From CAWDDG01 sp963801065 (lineage in GTDB: Bacteria > Actinomycetota > Actinomycetes > Jiangellales > Jiangellaceae), in NCBI GenBank assembly GCA_963801065.1, contig CAWDDG010000008.1, positions 1 to 64,000 on the forward strand: a stretch of 64,000 bases of DNA, read 5' to 3'. The notes below the pieces were generated by a model. That model was not told the DNA's origin, did no database searches, and was given only the letters and a program-made list of their open reading frames with translations. This document shows positions 34,101-42,487 of the stretch, in pieces. A program made the translations under genes and the position numbers. Each line of letters begins with the position of its first letter. Position 1 is the first letter of the stretch.

Positions 34101-35142
34101 CGACGCGCTGCGACGGGCGCTCGTGCGGTCGCCCGACGTGGCGGCCTTCATCCGCGAGGACCGCGAGGAGCCGTTCTTCGTCAAGGAGGTCGACCGTGTC
34201 GCCGGCGACGTCCGCGACGCGATCATCCTGAGCATCGGGTACGGACGTGCGGTGGACGGGCGTGTGCTCTACCGGTTCGGCGCGCTCGACCGGCCCGGCG
34301 GTGAGCGGCGGCTGACGGCCGTCGTCACCGCTGCCCGGGAGCGGCTGACCGCGGTCTCGTCGTTCACCGCCGACGACCTGAGCCCTCGCCGGCTGACGAC
34401 AGGTGGCGCCCAGGCACTGCGGGACTTCCTCGCGTACATCCAGGCATCAGGGACGGCCGCAGGTGGTGACGACGTCGTTTCCGACGCCTTCGAGGCGGCC
34501 GTCGCTGATCGGTTGCGGGCGGATGGCATCGATGTCGTGGTGGGGCACGGAAGCGGGCCCGGCCGGGTAGCCGTCGCGGCGCGGCACCCGGCGCGGCGCG
34601 ACCGGTTGGTGCTCGCCGTCGAGACCGACGGGCCCGCCTACGCCGCCCTGCCCTCGACCCGCGAGCGCGATCGGCTCCGCCCCGGCCACCTCAGCCGGCT
34701 GGGTTGGGCCGTGCACCGGGTCTGGGCACCGGCGTGGGCTGCCGACCCGGATCGCGAGACCGAGCGCCTGCTCGCTGCGTACACGCGGGCGGTGATCTAC
34801 GCCGACGCCTTTGACTGGGCGGAAGCCGCCGCCGAGGCCGACGTCGTCGCCGGCATGCCGGCGGACGAGTCGACACCACCGGGCGTTGGGCAGCCCGGGC
34901 GCGACGCGCGGAGCCCCCGGCCGCGAGTCGCCGCGGGCCGTCCGATCGGTACCTACGCTCGACGCGAGCTCGCTGCGATGGCGCGTTGGGTCGACGCGGA
35001 CGGGTCGAGCCACAGCGAGGCCGACGCCGTGGCGGCGCTGGCCGAGGAGCTCGGCGCAGAGCGGGGCCCCCGGGTCGACGATGCGTTGCGCCACGCGGTC
35101 CGGGTCGCGAGGGCGGGAGCGCCGGCGCTCTGGTGCGACTAA
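31192..35142 (+). CDS. Very large SF1 helicase-like ATPase with Vsr-like nuclease domain (DUF4011 type)
   Basis: This protein has 1316 residues. The N-terminal domain (about 1-150: GRDPLLNFRDLKVGTLDL) is DUF4011-like. The SF1 helicase core is split: Walker A RVEAPPGTGRTQTVANM (about 273-285), a long helical insertion (350-780), then FDVVVVEDAGRL (motif II, about 803), VVLVGDDQQL (motif III) and LTTQYRGRDDRLFG (motif IV). The C-terminus (about 1100-1200: VAVAARHPARRDRLVLAVET, RLRPGHLSRLGWAVHRVW) matches Vsr/DUF559-type endonuclease folds. Motif II is EDAG, not DEAD, so helicase activity is uncertain. Such proteins act on nucleic acids and some are linked to phage defence. GTG start, overlapped by an upstream nine-codon frame. 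Confidence 0.85.
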   Translation: MTAVAEAVAGWTDELASMGGRDPLLNFRDLKVGTLDLAAAEPEARKKLLDGEPVPVTRLFPHEPLRSSALRSVHAIRDKSRELAEERGLATCLLAVGIATWADPFAAHRPTAPVLLRPATVGARDPAETDFVIELADEPEVNPVLLHALDSQLGLRFEPDDLRDPAGVLRYPVVVERMREFAPAHVVDGFSIAHRAVLGTFARESLALARDLAALGPELEQHEVVAVLAGDPRALGPAIAAGQGRAENLVLDADSSQVSVVAAAAAGSHLRVEAPPGTGRTQTVANMVAALVARGETVLVVGQKRANLRDLVARLRAVGLDDLTLDLSDGRTSSSDAVRRVGETARRLADEPRNAPAEQPPVVGEALQAHCDALHRPRDPWGTTAYDAMVALVAAPAEARTTARIPIEALRELGPDVLETIRRDLRAYADLEGLTSAEIDSPWSGSSVPTEHDAKVLTTTVAALWDKELPALRDSATRAAVEVGLAGPQTAEECFATVDLLDSVVTTLSQFAPEIWAAPLDQLAASTADRRWRTAHGSDVGLFARRRLRRQARDLALGASQRPDRTRLHQALVAAQEQLATWREHARDGRPPRVGPHLAAATTAVETVRQRFATLADANPRTADLAELPFAEVVQRLAALAADEARLTAIPRLTGLETEFSAAGLDELLAAMRERGIGPTGVVAAFDYARQASMLDAWRAEDKALRDFDPLAHEALIEEFRGADTEALHAAAGAVRAARAARFHEAADEYEGQAVVVESGESGPRTPRELLVAAPDVALAVVPCWVMSPLTVATALPARRLFDVVVVEDAGRLTVSHAVPAIARGSRVVLVGDDQQLAMTTFSTTVEPDGERDEAGAALAEDGRPSVLEALGGALPALPLTTQYRGRDDRLFGFAARTSYRGRLTTVPGVRGASPLRHELVETPGGDEPVDSAAAEVSRVVELILEHARTRSYESLGVVTLGSRHARRIDDALRRALVRSPDVAAFIREDREEPFFVKEVDRVAGDVRDAIILSIGYGRAVDGRVLYRFGALDRPGGERRLTAVVTAARERLTAVSSFTADDLSPRRLTTGGAQALRDFLAYIQASGTAAGGDDVVSDAFEAAVADRLRADGIDVVVGHGSGPGRVAVAARHPARRDRLVLAVETDGPAYAALPSTRERDRLRPGHLSRLGWAVHRVWAPAWAADPDRETERLLAAYTRAVIYADAFDWAEAAAEADVVAGMPADESTPPGVGQPGRDARSPRPRVAAGRPIGTYARRELAAMARWVDADGSSHSEADAVAALAEELGAERGPRVDDALRHAVRVARAGAPALWCD

Positions 35143-35182
35143 CCTGAGGTTGCCGTCGAAGCATGCGAAGGAGCGGATATCC

Positions 35183-35644
35183 GTGCGTGTCGCAGAGATC
35201 ATGACCAGCGCGACCGTCACCGACTCGACCATCGGCAGCCTGTCCAAGGCCGCTGATCTGATGTGGCGTCAACAGACCGGGTCCCTGGTCATCGTGGACG
35301 GCGGCGAGATCGTCGGCATCGTGACCGAACGCGACATCCTGCGCACGATCGCGGTCGGCAAGGACGTCAGCAGCGTCGTCGTCGGCGACGTCATGACCAT
35401 GGACGTCATCACGACGACGCCCGACGTGCCCGTCCGCGATGCGGCTCGGATCATGGCCCAGCACTGGATCCGCCATCTGCCGGTGGTCGACGACCACGGC
35501 CGGCTGGTCGGGATCGTCAGCCAGCGCGACATCACCGGCGTGTTCGCCGCATTGATCCGCGGCGCCGGCGTCCCCGAGATCGACTCCGACCCGCTGGTGC
35601 GCGAACGCCGGCTCGCCCGGCTCGAACAGGGCGACCTGGACTGA
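35183..35644 (+). CDS. CBS-domain pair protein
   Basis: The protein has 153 residues made almost entirely of two CBS motifs: VAEIMTSATVTDSTIGSLSK with LVIVDGGEIVGIVTERDILR, and VGDVMTMDVITTTPDVPVRD with HLPVVDDHGRLVGIVSQRDI. Stand-alone CBS pairs bind adenine nucleotides and regulate partners. The GTG start has GAAGGAG 9 bases upstream. The stop overlaps the next start (TGATG). The partner protein is unknown. Confidence 0.88.
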   Translation: MRVAEIMTSATVTDSTIGSLSKAADLMWRQQTGSLVIVDGGEIVGIVTERDILRTIAVGKDVSSVVVGDVMTMDVITTTPDVPVRDAARIMAQHWIRHLPVVDDHGRLVGIVSQRDITGVFAALIRGAGVPEIDSDPLVRERRLARLEQGDLD

Positions 35645-35790
35645 TGACCACCGGGCGGGAGGACGACTTCGACGTCCTGCCCGACACGACGTCGGACGAG
35701 GACGGCGAGGGCTGGGGCGACGACGTCGACGTCGCGTCTGACGATGACCGGCTCGCCGACGAGCTCCCACCCCATTGGGAAGAGTCCTAG
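35644..35790 (+). CDS. Small acidic conserved protein
   Basis: This 48-residue, strongly acidic protein contains DDFDVLPDTTSDEDGEGWGD and ends DRLADELPPHWEES. Short proteins with the pattern D-PDTT-DE-D-GWG...PPHW recur in actinobacteria. It is translationally coupled to the CBS gene by a one-base start/stop overlap. No function is known. It is too acidic and short to be an enzyme; a binding partner role is a guess. Confidence 0.65.
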   Translation: MTTGREDDFDVLPDTTSDEDGEGWGDDVDVASDDDRLADELPPHWEES

Positions 35791-35833
35791 CCTGCCGCCT
35801 TCCGGACAGCCGGGTCCCCCGAGTCCGGCTTGC

Positions 35834-36229
35834 TCAGATGCTGCCTTGCCGGTCACGGATCAGGTCGCGGATCTCCTGGAGCAGCAGGACGTCCTCCGGT
35901 GGTGCCTCAGGCTCTTCCTCCATGCCGGCGGCGCGCATCTCGCGGAACTTGTTGATGGGCGCGATCAGGACGAAGTACACGGCCGCTGCGACGAGCACGA
36001 AGTTGAAGGCGGCGGTCAGAATCGCGCCGATCGAGAACTCGGCTCCGTTGATCGTGAAAGTCGCGACGTTGTCGAGGTTCGGCTCGCCGAAGATCGCGGC
36101 GATCAGCGGCGTGACCAGGTGGTCGACGATTGCGGTGACCACGGTGGTGAATGCGGCTCCGATGACGACAGCGACAGCCAGGTCGATGACGTTGCCCTTG
36201 GTGACGAAGTCCCTGAAGCCCTTGAGCAT
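35834..36229 (-). CDS. mscL: Large-conductance mechanosensitive channel MscL
   Basis: This channel opens under membrane tension to release solutes on osmotic downshock. FRDFVTKGNVIDLAVAVVIG (N-terminal amphipathic helix and TM1), VTPLIAAIFGEPNLDNVATF (loop) and GAILTAAFNFVLVAAAVYFV (TM2) are typical, with a cytoplasmic C-terminal helix (PEDVLLLQEIRDLIRDRQGS). Its 131 residues are normal. It is convergent with the acidic protein gene; a short GC-rich inverted repeat (CCGGAC/GTCCGG, 35802-35828) between them may terminate both. Confidence 0.95.
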   Translation of the reverse strand: MLKGFRDFVTKGNVIDLAVAVVIGAAFTTVVTAIVDHLVTPLIAAIFGEPNLDNVATFTINGAEFSIGAILTAAFNFVLVAAAVYFVLIAPINKFREMRAAGMEEEPEAPPEDVLLLQEIRDLIRDRQGSI

Positions 36230-36314
36230 CTTGCCTCCTCACGAGGATCACAAAGCAAAGTCGGCGATCACCGTAGCGGCGCGGAGCGTGCCAGTCACGG
36301 CAAACGCGGACCGG

Positions 36315-36950
36315 TCACCGGGGCCGGAGCGCGATCGACAACCGTGACGTGACGGCGGCCTGCGCCAGCGCCGCCGCCTGGTCAGAAGTGGCGCCCACCA
36401 AGACCAGCGCGCCCTCGGCGAGCACGCCCTGGTCGGCCTGCTCGGGTACCGCCAGCACGGGCACCGCGCCGGCGACGACGGCGGTTTCCGCGACGCCGGA
36501 CGTGGGTGCGGCCAGCAGATCCAGCACGTCGCCCGGCTGGACGAGGCCGATCACGCCCGGGTCGGCGATCCGCACCGGCGTCGCGACCAGGTCGTCGCCC
36601 CAGCCGGCGAGCAGGTCGGGCCCGACCAGCCTCACGTCGGTCAGCGGCTCGCCGGCCCGGACCGGACCCGAGAGCACCCGCCCAACCGCGGCGTCGACGC
36701 TGGCCAGCGCCCCGGTCGGGACCACGTCGGGCGGCACGTCCGCGATGCGAATGTCGTCAGGCCCGACCGTCGACCCGCCGCGCAGGTCGCGTGCGGCGGC
36801 CAGAACGGGGACGGTCTGGCCAGGCTCGGGCTCGGCTGCGTGCAGCGCCACCGCCACGGCACCCGCCGCCAGACCGGCGGCGAGCACTCGTCGGTGCCAG
36901 CCGACCGCGCGGGTGAGGGGCGCCAAGCGCTTCAGCCGCCTGTCCTTCAT
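36315..36950 (-). CDS. SAF-domain protein (CpaB/RcpC-like)
   Basis: An N-terminal membrane anchor (RRVLAAGLAAGAVAVALHAA) is followed by the SAF fold: VPVLAAARDLRGGSTVGPDD, IRIADVPPDVVPTGAL, GRVLSGPVRAGEPLTDVRLV, then VIGLVQPGDVLDLLAAP. In CpaB/RcpC this domain belongs to Flp pilus assembly; no other pilus genes are nearby, so it is probably a lone cell-surface member. ATG 36950 gives a compact protein of 211 residues. Confidence 0.8.
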   Translation of the reverse strand: MKDRRLKRLAPLTRAVGWHRRVLAAGLAAGAVAVALHAAEPEPGQTVPVLAAARDLRGGSTVGPDDIRIADVPPDVVPTGALASVDAAVGRVLSGPVRAGEPLTDVRLVGPDLLAGWGDDLVATPVRIADPGVIGLVQPGDVLDLLAAPTSGVAETAVVAGAVPVLAVPEQADQGVLAEGALVLVGATSDQAAALAQAAVTSRLSIALRPR

Positions 36951-37056
36951 GGCGGCCGAGGCTAGGTGCTGGGTGCGCCCTCGAGACCGTCGTCCACAGC
37001 CCGACGGCGAAGGAAGCGGCGTCAGCGACGCGCTGTGGACAAAGCGGTGGTGAGCG

Positions 37057-37407
37057 TCAGGCGACGGAGGAGTCGCTGGTCTTCGGTGAGGAGGCAGAAG
37101 CAGCGTCAGCGGGCTTCTTCTTCGCGGAACTGCCCTCAGAACTCTTCGTGCCGTCCGACGAGGACTCGCTCGCCGCACCCTTGCCGTCGCCCGCCGAGAC
37201 CTTGGCGTCCTTCGCCGAACCGTTGGACGCCGCCCTGCTGTCGGTGCGGTAGAAGCCCGACCCCTTGAACACGACACCCACGGCCGAGAACACCTTGCGC
37301 AGCCGGCCCTGGCAGGCCGGACACACCGTCAGCGCATCATCGGTGAACTTCTGCACCACCTCGAGCTGCTCGCCGCAGGCGGTGCAGGCGTACTGGTACG
37401 TGGGCAC
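37057..37407 (-). CDS. FmdB-type zinc-ribbon protein
   Basis: The N-terminal domain MPTYQYACTACGEQLEVVQK and LTVCPACQGRLRKVFSAVGV carries two CxxC pairs of the FmdB regulatory-protein zinc ribbon, ending GSGFYRTDSR. The last ~55 residues are a low-complexity Ser/Lys/Ala tail, usual in actinobacterial members. Function unknown; often near mscL and folate cyclo-ligase genes, as here. Confidence 0.9.
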   Translation of the reverse strand: MPTYQYACTACGEQLEVVQKFTDDALTVCPACQGRLRKVFSAVGVVFKGSGFYRTDSRAASNGSAKDAKVSAGDGKGAASESSSDGTKSSEGSSAKKKPADAASASSPKTSDSSVA

Positions 37408-37586
37408 GGTCGTCGGTCCTCCAGGAGCGGTCCAGGGCCGTTAGCACTCATTGGCCCCGACTGCCAATGTTACCGCAGGCCCGACCCTCAGCGGCTGAGC
37501 CGCCGGTACCGCCGCACGCGCATCCTCGACGGCGTGGACGCGCTCGTCGGAGCTCACGGCGACGAGGGTTCGCCTACCCTTGCCCG

Positions 37587-40142
37587 GTGACTCGCCGCCG
37601 TCTCAAGATCGGGCTCTCGATCGTCGCGGGGGTCGTCGTCCTCGCAGTGCTCGCCGGAACCGCGTTCGTGGTGTGGTCGGTCCGCCGTCCGTTCCCCGAC
37701 TACGACGGGACGGTGGCGGTGCCCGGCCTCAGGGCCGATGTCGACGTCGTCCGCGACGAGCACGGCATCCCGCACATCTACGCCGACACGGCCGAGGACC
37801 TGTTCCGTGCGCAGGGTTACGTACACGCCCAGGACCGGTTCTGGGAGATGGACTTCCGCCGGCACGTCACGGCCGGACGCCTCGCCGAGCTGTTTGGTGA
37901 AGACCAGGTCGACACCGACGCGTTCATCAGGGCGCTGGGCTGGCGCCGGGTCGCCGAGCAGGAGCTGCCGCTACTCGATCCGGCCACCCGCCGGTACCTG
38001 GAGGCGTACGCCGACGGCGTCAACGCCTGGATCGACGGACGCTCCGGGGGTGAGCTCGGATTGCAGTACACCCTGCTGGGCATGACTGGCGGCGACAATT
38101 CGCCCGAGGCATGGGGCCCGGTCGACTCGCTGGCCTGGCTCAAGGCGATGGCCTGGGACCTGCGCGGAAACATGGAGGAGGAGATCGAGCGGTCGCTGCT
38201 CGCTGCCGAGCTCCCGCTGGAGCGTATCGAGCAGCTGTACCCCGGCTATCCCTATGACCGGAACGCCCCGATCGTCGACGACGCCTACATCCCGACGGCA
38301 GCAGCGGTGGACGACGCAGCGGCCCGGGTCATGTCCCGTCAGGCGCCGCCGGAGGCCGCAGCCGCGGCCTTGCAGATCGTGTCGGAGGCGGTCGCTCGTG
38401 TGCCAGACGTGCTCGGCGAGGGGCCGGGTGTGGGCTCCAACTCGTGGGTCGTCGATGGATCCAAGACCGCCAGCGGTGCGCCGTTGCTGGTCAACGATCC
38501 GCACCTGGCGCCGGGGATGCCGTCGATCTGGTATCAGGTCGGGCTGCATTGCCGGACGGTCGGGGCCGAGTGCCCGTTCGAGCTGGCCGGATACTCGTTC
38601 TCCGGCGTGCCGGGGGTTGTGATCGGCCACAGTGCGCAGATCGCCTGGGGTTTCACCAACATGCGGCCCGACGTCACCGATCTCTACCTCGAGCAGGTCG
38701 CCGGTGACTCGTACCGTGTCGGTGACGAGATGGTCCCGATGGAGACGCGGGAGGAGACGATCTCGGTGGCCGATGGCGACGACGTCACGGTCACGGTGCG
38801 CTCGACCCGGCACGGCCCGATCCTGTCCGACCACGACGACGACCTGCGTGACGTCGGCCGGGCCGCTCCGGCCGAGGGCTCCGACGCACCGCCGCGGGGC
38901 GACGGCGGCTACGCGGTCGCACTGCGCTGGACCGCGCTGGACCCGGGTCGCACCGCGGACGCGATCTTCCTGCTCGGCGCCGCGAGCGACTGGGACTCCT
39001 TCCGTGCCGCCGCCGCGCTCTTCGAGGTCCCGGCGCAGAACCTGATCTATGCCGATGTCGAGGGGAACATCGGCTACCAGTCGCCGGGCAAGATCCCGAT
39101 CCGCCGCTCGGGTGACGGACGGTGGCCGGCGCCCGGCTGGTCCGACGCGTACGAATGGGTCGGCTACATCCCCTTCGAGGCGCTGCCGAGCGTGCTCGAC
39201 CCGGACGAGGGGTTCGTCGTCACCGCGAACCAGCCGGTCACGAGCGAGGCCTACCCGTTCCTCATCACGCACGACTTCGACTACGGCCAGCGCGCCCAAC
39301 GGATCCGCGACCTGATCACCGAGGCCGGTCCGCTCGACGCCGAGACGATGGTCGAGGTCCAGATGGACAGCCACAGCACCAACGCCGAGACATTGGTGCC
39401 ATACCTCCTGGAGGTCGACGGCCTGTCCGGGTACTACGGCGACGGGCTGGACCTGCTGCGCGACTGGGACTATTCGCAGCCTGCCGACTCGGCGCCTGCC
39501 GCCTACTTCAACGCGGTCTGGCGCAGCCTGCTGCAGCTGACATTCCACGACGACATGCCCGAGGATCAGTGGCCGGACGGGAGCGGCCGGTGGTTCGAGG
39601 TCGTCCGATACATGCTGGACGCGCCCGAGGACCCGTACTGGGACGACACGGCAACCGAGGACGACGTCGAGACGCGCGACACGATCCTGCGTCGGGCGCT
39701 TCGTGAGGCACGGGACGAGATGACCCGGCTCCAGGGCAAGGACCCGGCGAAGTGGGAATGGGGCCGCATGCACGCCCTGCCGTTGACCGACCAGACGTTC
39801 GGCACGTCGGGGATCGGCCCGATCGAGGCAATGATCAACCGTGACCCGGTCGACGTCGGCGGCGGTACGTCGACCGTGCAGGCGACTGCCTGGTACGCGC
39901 CGGACGGCTACGAGACCGTGTGGGTGCCGTCGATGCGCATGGTCGTCGACCTCGCCGATCTCGACGCGTCCCGGTGGATCGACCTCACCGGCGTCAGCGG
40001 CCACCCGTACCACGAGCACTACGGCGACCAGACCGAGAAGTGGGCGACCGGCCGGACGCTGCCGATGCGGTGGTCCGAGGACACGATCCGCACCGAAGCC
40101 GCCGACACGTTGACGCTGACGCCGCCGCTCGACGAGGAATGA
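37587..40142 (+). CDS. Penicillin acylase family (Ntn) amidohydrolase
   Basis: This is a self-cleaving amidase of the penicillin/AHL acylase family. It has one N-terminal membrane anchor (GLSIVAGVVVLAVLAGTAFV) and the alpha-chain motif YADTAEDLFRAQGYVHAQDR. The beta-chain nucleophile follows: Ser284 in GVGSNSWVVDGSKTASG, then PLLVNDPHLAPGMPSIWYQV and GVPGVVIGHSAQIAWGFTN, all strongly conserved. The protein has 851 residues. The GTG at 37587 is chosen because TACCCT stands 6 bases before it (leaderless); the frame is open 40 codons further upstream. It should act outside the membrane on N-acyl substrates such as antibiotics, lactones or lipids. Confidence 0.9.
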   Translation: MTRRRLKIGLSIVAGVVVLAVLAGTAFVVWSVRRPFPDYDGTVAVPGLRADVDVVRDEHGIPHIYADTAEDLFRAQGYVHAQDRFWEMDFRRHVTAGRLAELFGEDQVDTDAFIRALGWRRVAEQELPLLDPATRRYLEAYADGVNAWIDGRSGGELGLQYTLLGMTGGDNSPEAWGPVDSLAWLKAMAWDLRGNMEEEIERSLLAAELPLERIEQLYPGYPYDRNAPIVDDAYIPTAAAVDDAAARVMSRQAPPEAAAAALQIVSEAVARVPDVLGEGPGVGSNSWVVDGSKTASGAPLLVNDPHLAPGMPSIWYQVGLHCRTVGAECPFELAGYSFSGVPGVVIGHSAQIAWGFTNMRPDVTDLYLEQVAGDSYRVGDEMVPMETREETISVADGDDVTVTVRSTRHGPILSDHDDDLRDVGRAAPAEGSDAPPRGDGGYAVALRWTALDPGRTADAIFLLGAASDWDSFRAAAALFEVPAQNLIYADVEGNIGYQSPGKIPIRRSGDGRWPAPGWSDAYEWVGYIPFEALPSVLDPDEGFVVTANQPVTSEAYPFLITHDFDYGQRAQRIRDLITEAGPLDAETMVEVQMDSHSTNAETLVPYLLEVDGLSGYYGDGLDLLRDWDYSQPADSAPAAYFNAVWRSLLQLTFHDDMPEDQWPDGSGRWFEVVRYMLDAPEDPYWDDTATEDDVETRDTILRRALREARDEMTRLQGKDPAKWEWGRMHALPLTDQTFGTSGIGPIEAMINRDPVDVGGGTSTVQATAWYAPDGYETVWVPSMRMVVDLADLDASRWIDLTGVSGHPYHEHYGDQTEKWATGRTLPMRWSEDTIRTEAADTLTLTPPLDEE

Positions 40143-40202
40143 CGCCCACTTCGCCCACGAGGGGCTCTGGCTCACCGAGGGCGGCGGCGCACCCGCGCGC
40201 AG

Positions 40203-40338
40203 GCTGGGAAGCTGCATCGAGAAATCGGTGCAGGCGCCGCAAGATTTCCTGTGCTGGGCGCTGACGCGCTACGCCGGGACTCCGTTAGGCCGTAGAACTT
40301 CCGGTACCTGCACCGACAAGTGCGCGCAGCTTCCCAGC
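40203..40338. repeat. 136-bp imperfect palindrome, copy 2
   Basis: The left arm GCTGGGAAGCTGCATCGAGA pairs with the right arm (complement GCTGGGAAGCTGCGCGCACT), and further in TCGGTGCAGG pairs with its complement. It has the same ends, size and internal design as the copy at 30928-31065. The rest of 40143-40496 has no gene. Confidence 0.75.
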
Positions 40339-40496
40339 GGCCGCATGCGAATGGCCGAGGGTGCGACACGACGGCGTTTCCCGCACAGCCCGGCATCGGC
40401 GGCACGCTGTCCACACCGTTGGGCGGAGTGCGGCCGCGATCCACAACGGCCGACAACCTGTGGCGGCCTGAACGCGGTACTTGCTTCCGTCCTAGC

Positions 40497-40895
40497 GTGG
40501 ACGTCGACCCGCATACGCTCGCCGGCGAGATACTTCGCGCCATGCGGGCTCATGCCCGCCTGAGCCAGCGGGAGCTCGCGGCGGCGGCGGGCATCTCGGT
40601 TTCCACGGTCGCGCGGGCCGAACGCGCGAGCGGCGCGGCGCCGAGTTGGGCGTCGATGGTGCGCGCGGCCGAGGCGTGCGGATGCGAAATCGCAGTGGTG
40701 CCGGCAGGTCGTCAGGACGAACGGTTAGAGCCTTGGCGGTTCGACGGCACCCGTGACGAAGGCGGGCGTCACCTGCCGGCCCACCTCGAGGTGTGGCGTC
40801 TCGGGCGCGCATGGGAATGGTCGAGCTTCCACAAGTACTCGTGTTACGCCCGCCCGCCGTTCCCCGAGCACTCGTACCGGATGCGGCCACGCTGA
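40497..40895 (+). CDS. XRE-family helix-turn-helix protein
   Basis: An HTH domain of about 60 residues reads ILRAMRAHARLSQRELAAAA, GISVSTVARAERASGAAPSW, then ASMVRAAEACGCEIAVVPAG. The C-terminal part (RFDGTRDEGGRHLPAHLEVW, SFHKYSCYARPPFPEHSYR) is unassigned. GTG 40497 overlaps a TAGCGT box, so the true start may be a later codon. Possible regulator of its own promoter; no partner gene adjoins. Confidence 0.75.
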   Translation: MDVDPHTLAGEILRAMRAHARLSQRELAAAAGISVSTVARAERASGAAPSWASMVRAAEACGCEIAVVPAGRQDERLEPWRFDGTRDEGGRHLPAHLEVWRLGRAWEWSSFHKYSCYARPPFPEHSYRMRPR

Positions 40896-40899
40896 GCGT

Positions 40900-41502
40900 T
40901 CAACGGTCGAAGCGCTGAAGGCTCGACGGAGTCGCAGCCGCCGCGACCGGCACGTCGTGCGAGTCGCGGGGCACGGGCATGTCCAGGACCTCGCCGTCGT
41001 GGAGCAGCACGCAGCTGAATGCGCGCCCGGCGAGCCGCGCCAGTGCGCGGTCGAACGACCCGCCGCCGCGCCCGAGCCGCACGCCGCGCCGGTCGACGGC
41101 CAGTCCCGGCACGAGGATGACGTCGGCCGAGGTCACCGCGCCGGGGCCGAGCGGGTCGCCGGTCGGTTCGAGCAGTCCGCGCGACACGGAGATGAGCGCA
41201 TGTGGTCCCTCGTAGACGGCCCAGTCGAGATCCCCATCGGGTTGCAGGAGGGGGAGCAGGACGTCGACACCGTCCGCGGAGAGCGCCTCGATCAACGGAC
41301 CGGTGCCCGGCTCTCTACCGACGGACACGTAGGCCGCGACCCGCCCAGCGCTCGCGATCTCCGGTGCGGCCAGTAGGACGTCGCGCAGCCCGCGCGCACT
41401 CTGGGCGAGCGCCCGCGCGTCGAGATCGCGGCGTGTGTCCAGCACGCGACGGCGCAGCGCACGCTTCGCCTCGACCACGCTGCTGCTACCCGTGTCCCTC
41501 AC
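40900..41502 (-). CDS. 5-formyltetrahydrofolate cyclo-ligase
   Basis: It converts 5-formyl-THF to 5,10-methenyl-THF with ATP. EAKRALRRRVLDTRRDLDAR (N-terminal basic helix), VAAYVSVGREPGTGPLIEAL, DVLLPLLQPDGDLDWAVYEG and the signature VPGLAVDRRGVRLGRGGGSF-DRAL (usual GYGGGYYDR) are all present. It has 200 residues. It is divergent from galU, 40 bases away, so the two share a promoter region. Confidence 0.92.
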   Translation of the reverse strand: MRDTGSSSVVEAKRALRRRVLDTRRDLDARALAQSARGLRDVLLAAPEIASAGRVAAYVSVGREPGTGPLIEALSADGVDVLLPLLQPDGDLDWAVYEGPHALISVSRGLLEPTGDPLGPGAVTSADVILVPGLAVDRRGVRLGRGGGSFDRALARLAGRAFSCVLLHDGEVLDMPVPRDSHDVPVAAAATPSSLQRFDR

Positions 41503-41530
41503 CCCGCCACGCTACGGCAGCGGTGACAAC

Positions 41531-41542
41531 TAGGGTGACGCC
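41531..41542 (+). promoter_or_regulatory. Leaderless promoter of galU
   Basis: TAGGGT (41531-41536) is followed after 6 bases by the galU ATG. No ribosome binding site precedes the start. Confidence 0.5.
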
Positions 41543-42487
41543 ATGACGTCGCGGACCGATGTCGTGACCAAGGCGGTGATCCCGGTCGCCGGTCTGGGCA
41601 CCCGTTTCCTGCCCGCCACGAAGGCGACGCCCAAGGAAATGCTGCCGGTCGTCGACAAGCCGGCGATCCAGTACGTCGTCGAAGAGGCGGTGGCCGCGGG
41701 GCTCGACGACGTCCTGCTGGTCACCGGCCGCAACAAGGGCTCGCTGGAGGATCACTTCGACCGGGCCTGGGAGCTCGAGGCTGCGCTGGAAGCCAAGGGC
41801 GACCGCGACCGGCTCGACCGCGTGCAGAAGTCGCAGGTGCTTGCCGACGTCCACTACGTGCGCCAGGGCGACCCGCTCGGTCTCGGGCACGCCGTGCTGT
41901 GCGCGGCGCGGCATGTCGGTGACCAACCCTTTGCCGTGCTGCTCGGTGACGACCTGATCGACCGCCGCGACCCGCTGCTGCCGACCATGCTCGACGTGCA
42001 GCGTGAACACGGCGGCAGCGTGATCGCGCTGATCGAGGTCGACCCGGAGCTCATCCACCTCTACGGGTGTGCCGCGGTCTCCGGCGACCGCGACAGCGGC
42101 GTCGTCGAGGTCACCGACCTGGTCGAGAAGCCGGCACCCGACGAAGCGCCGAGCAACCTGGCGATCATCGGCCGATACGTGCTGCATCCCGCGATTTTCG
42201 ACGTGCTCCGCGACACGCCCCCCGGCCAGGCCGGCGAGATCCAGCTCACCGACGCGTTGAAGACCCTGATCACGACCCCGGCCGACAAGGGCGGCGGCGT
42301 CCGGGCGGTCGTGTTCCGGGGCCGCCGTTACGACACCGGCGACCGGTTCGACTACCTGCGTACGACCGTCCAGCTGGCGGTTGAGCGCTCCGACCTGGGG
42401 CCGCCGTTCCGGTCCTGGTTGCGCGAGTTCGTGGCCGGGCTCCCGGCCGAGGATGGCGACGGCATGCCCTCGGAGGCGCGCCAGTGA
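41543..42487 (+). CDS. galU: UTP-glucose-1-phosphate uridylyltransferase
   Basis: It makes UDP-glucose from UTP and glucose-1-phosphate for cell-wall and capsule sugars. The nucleotidyltransferase motif is AVIPVAGLGTRFLPATKATP with KEMLPVVDKPAIQYVVEEAV, then RQGDPLGLGHAVLCAARHVG and FAVLLGDDLID (metal-binding Asp). Its 314 residues are normal. Its end overlaps the moeA start by 4 bases (GTGA), so galU heads a long operon with cofactor and division genes, a common actinobacterial order. Confidence 0.96.
   Translation: MTSRTDVVTKAVIPVAGLGTRFLPATKATPKEMLPVVDKPAIQYVVEEAVAAGLDDVLLVTGRNKGSLEDHFDRAWELEAALEAKGDRDRLDRVQKSQVLADVHYVRQGDPLGLGHAVLCAARHVGDQPFAVLLGDDLIDRRDPLLPTMLDVQREHGGSVIALIEVDPELIHLYGCAAVSGDRDSGVVEVTDLVEKPAPDEAPSNLAIIGRYVLHPAIFDVLRDTPPGQAGEIQLTDALKTLITTPADKGGGVRAVVFRGRRYDTGDRFDYLRTTVQLAVERSDLGPPFRSWLREFVAGLPAEDGDGMPSEARQ

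Noticed and set aside
37971..40217. Open frame of about 750 codons antisense to the penicillin acylase
   Set aside because: Composition is that of an antisense shadow (VDRVG..., RRR runs) and the plus strand has all acylase motifs.
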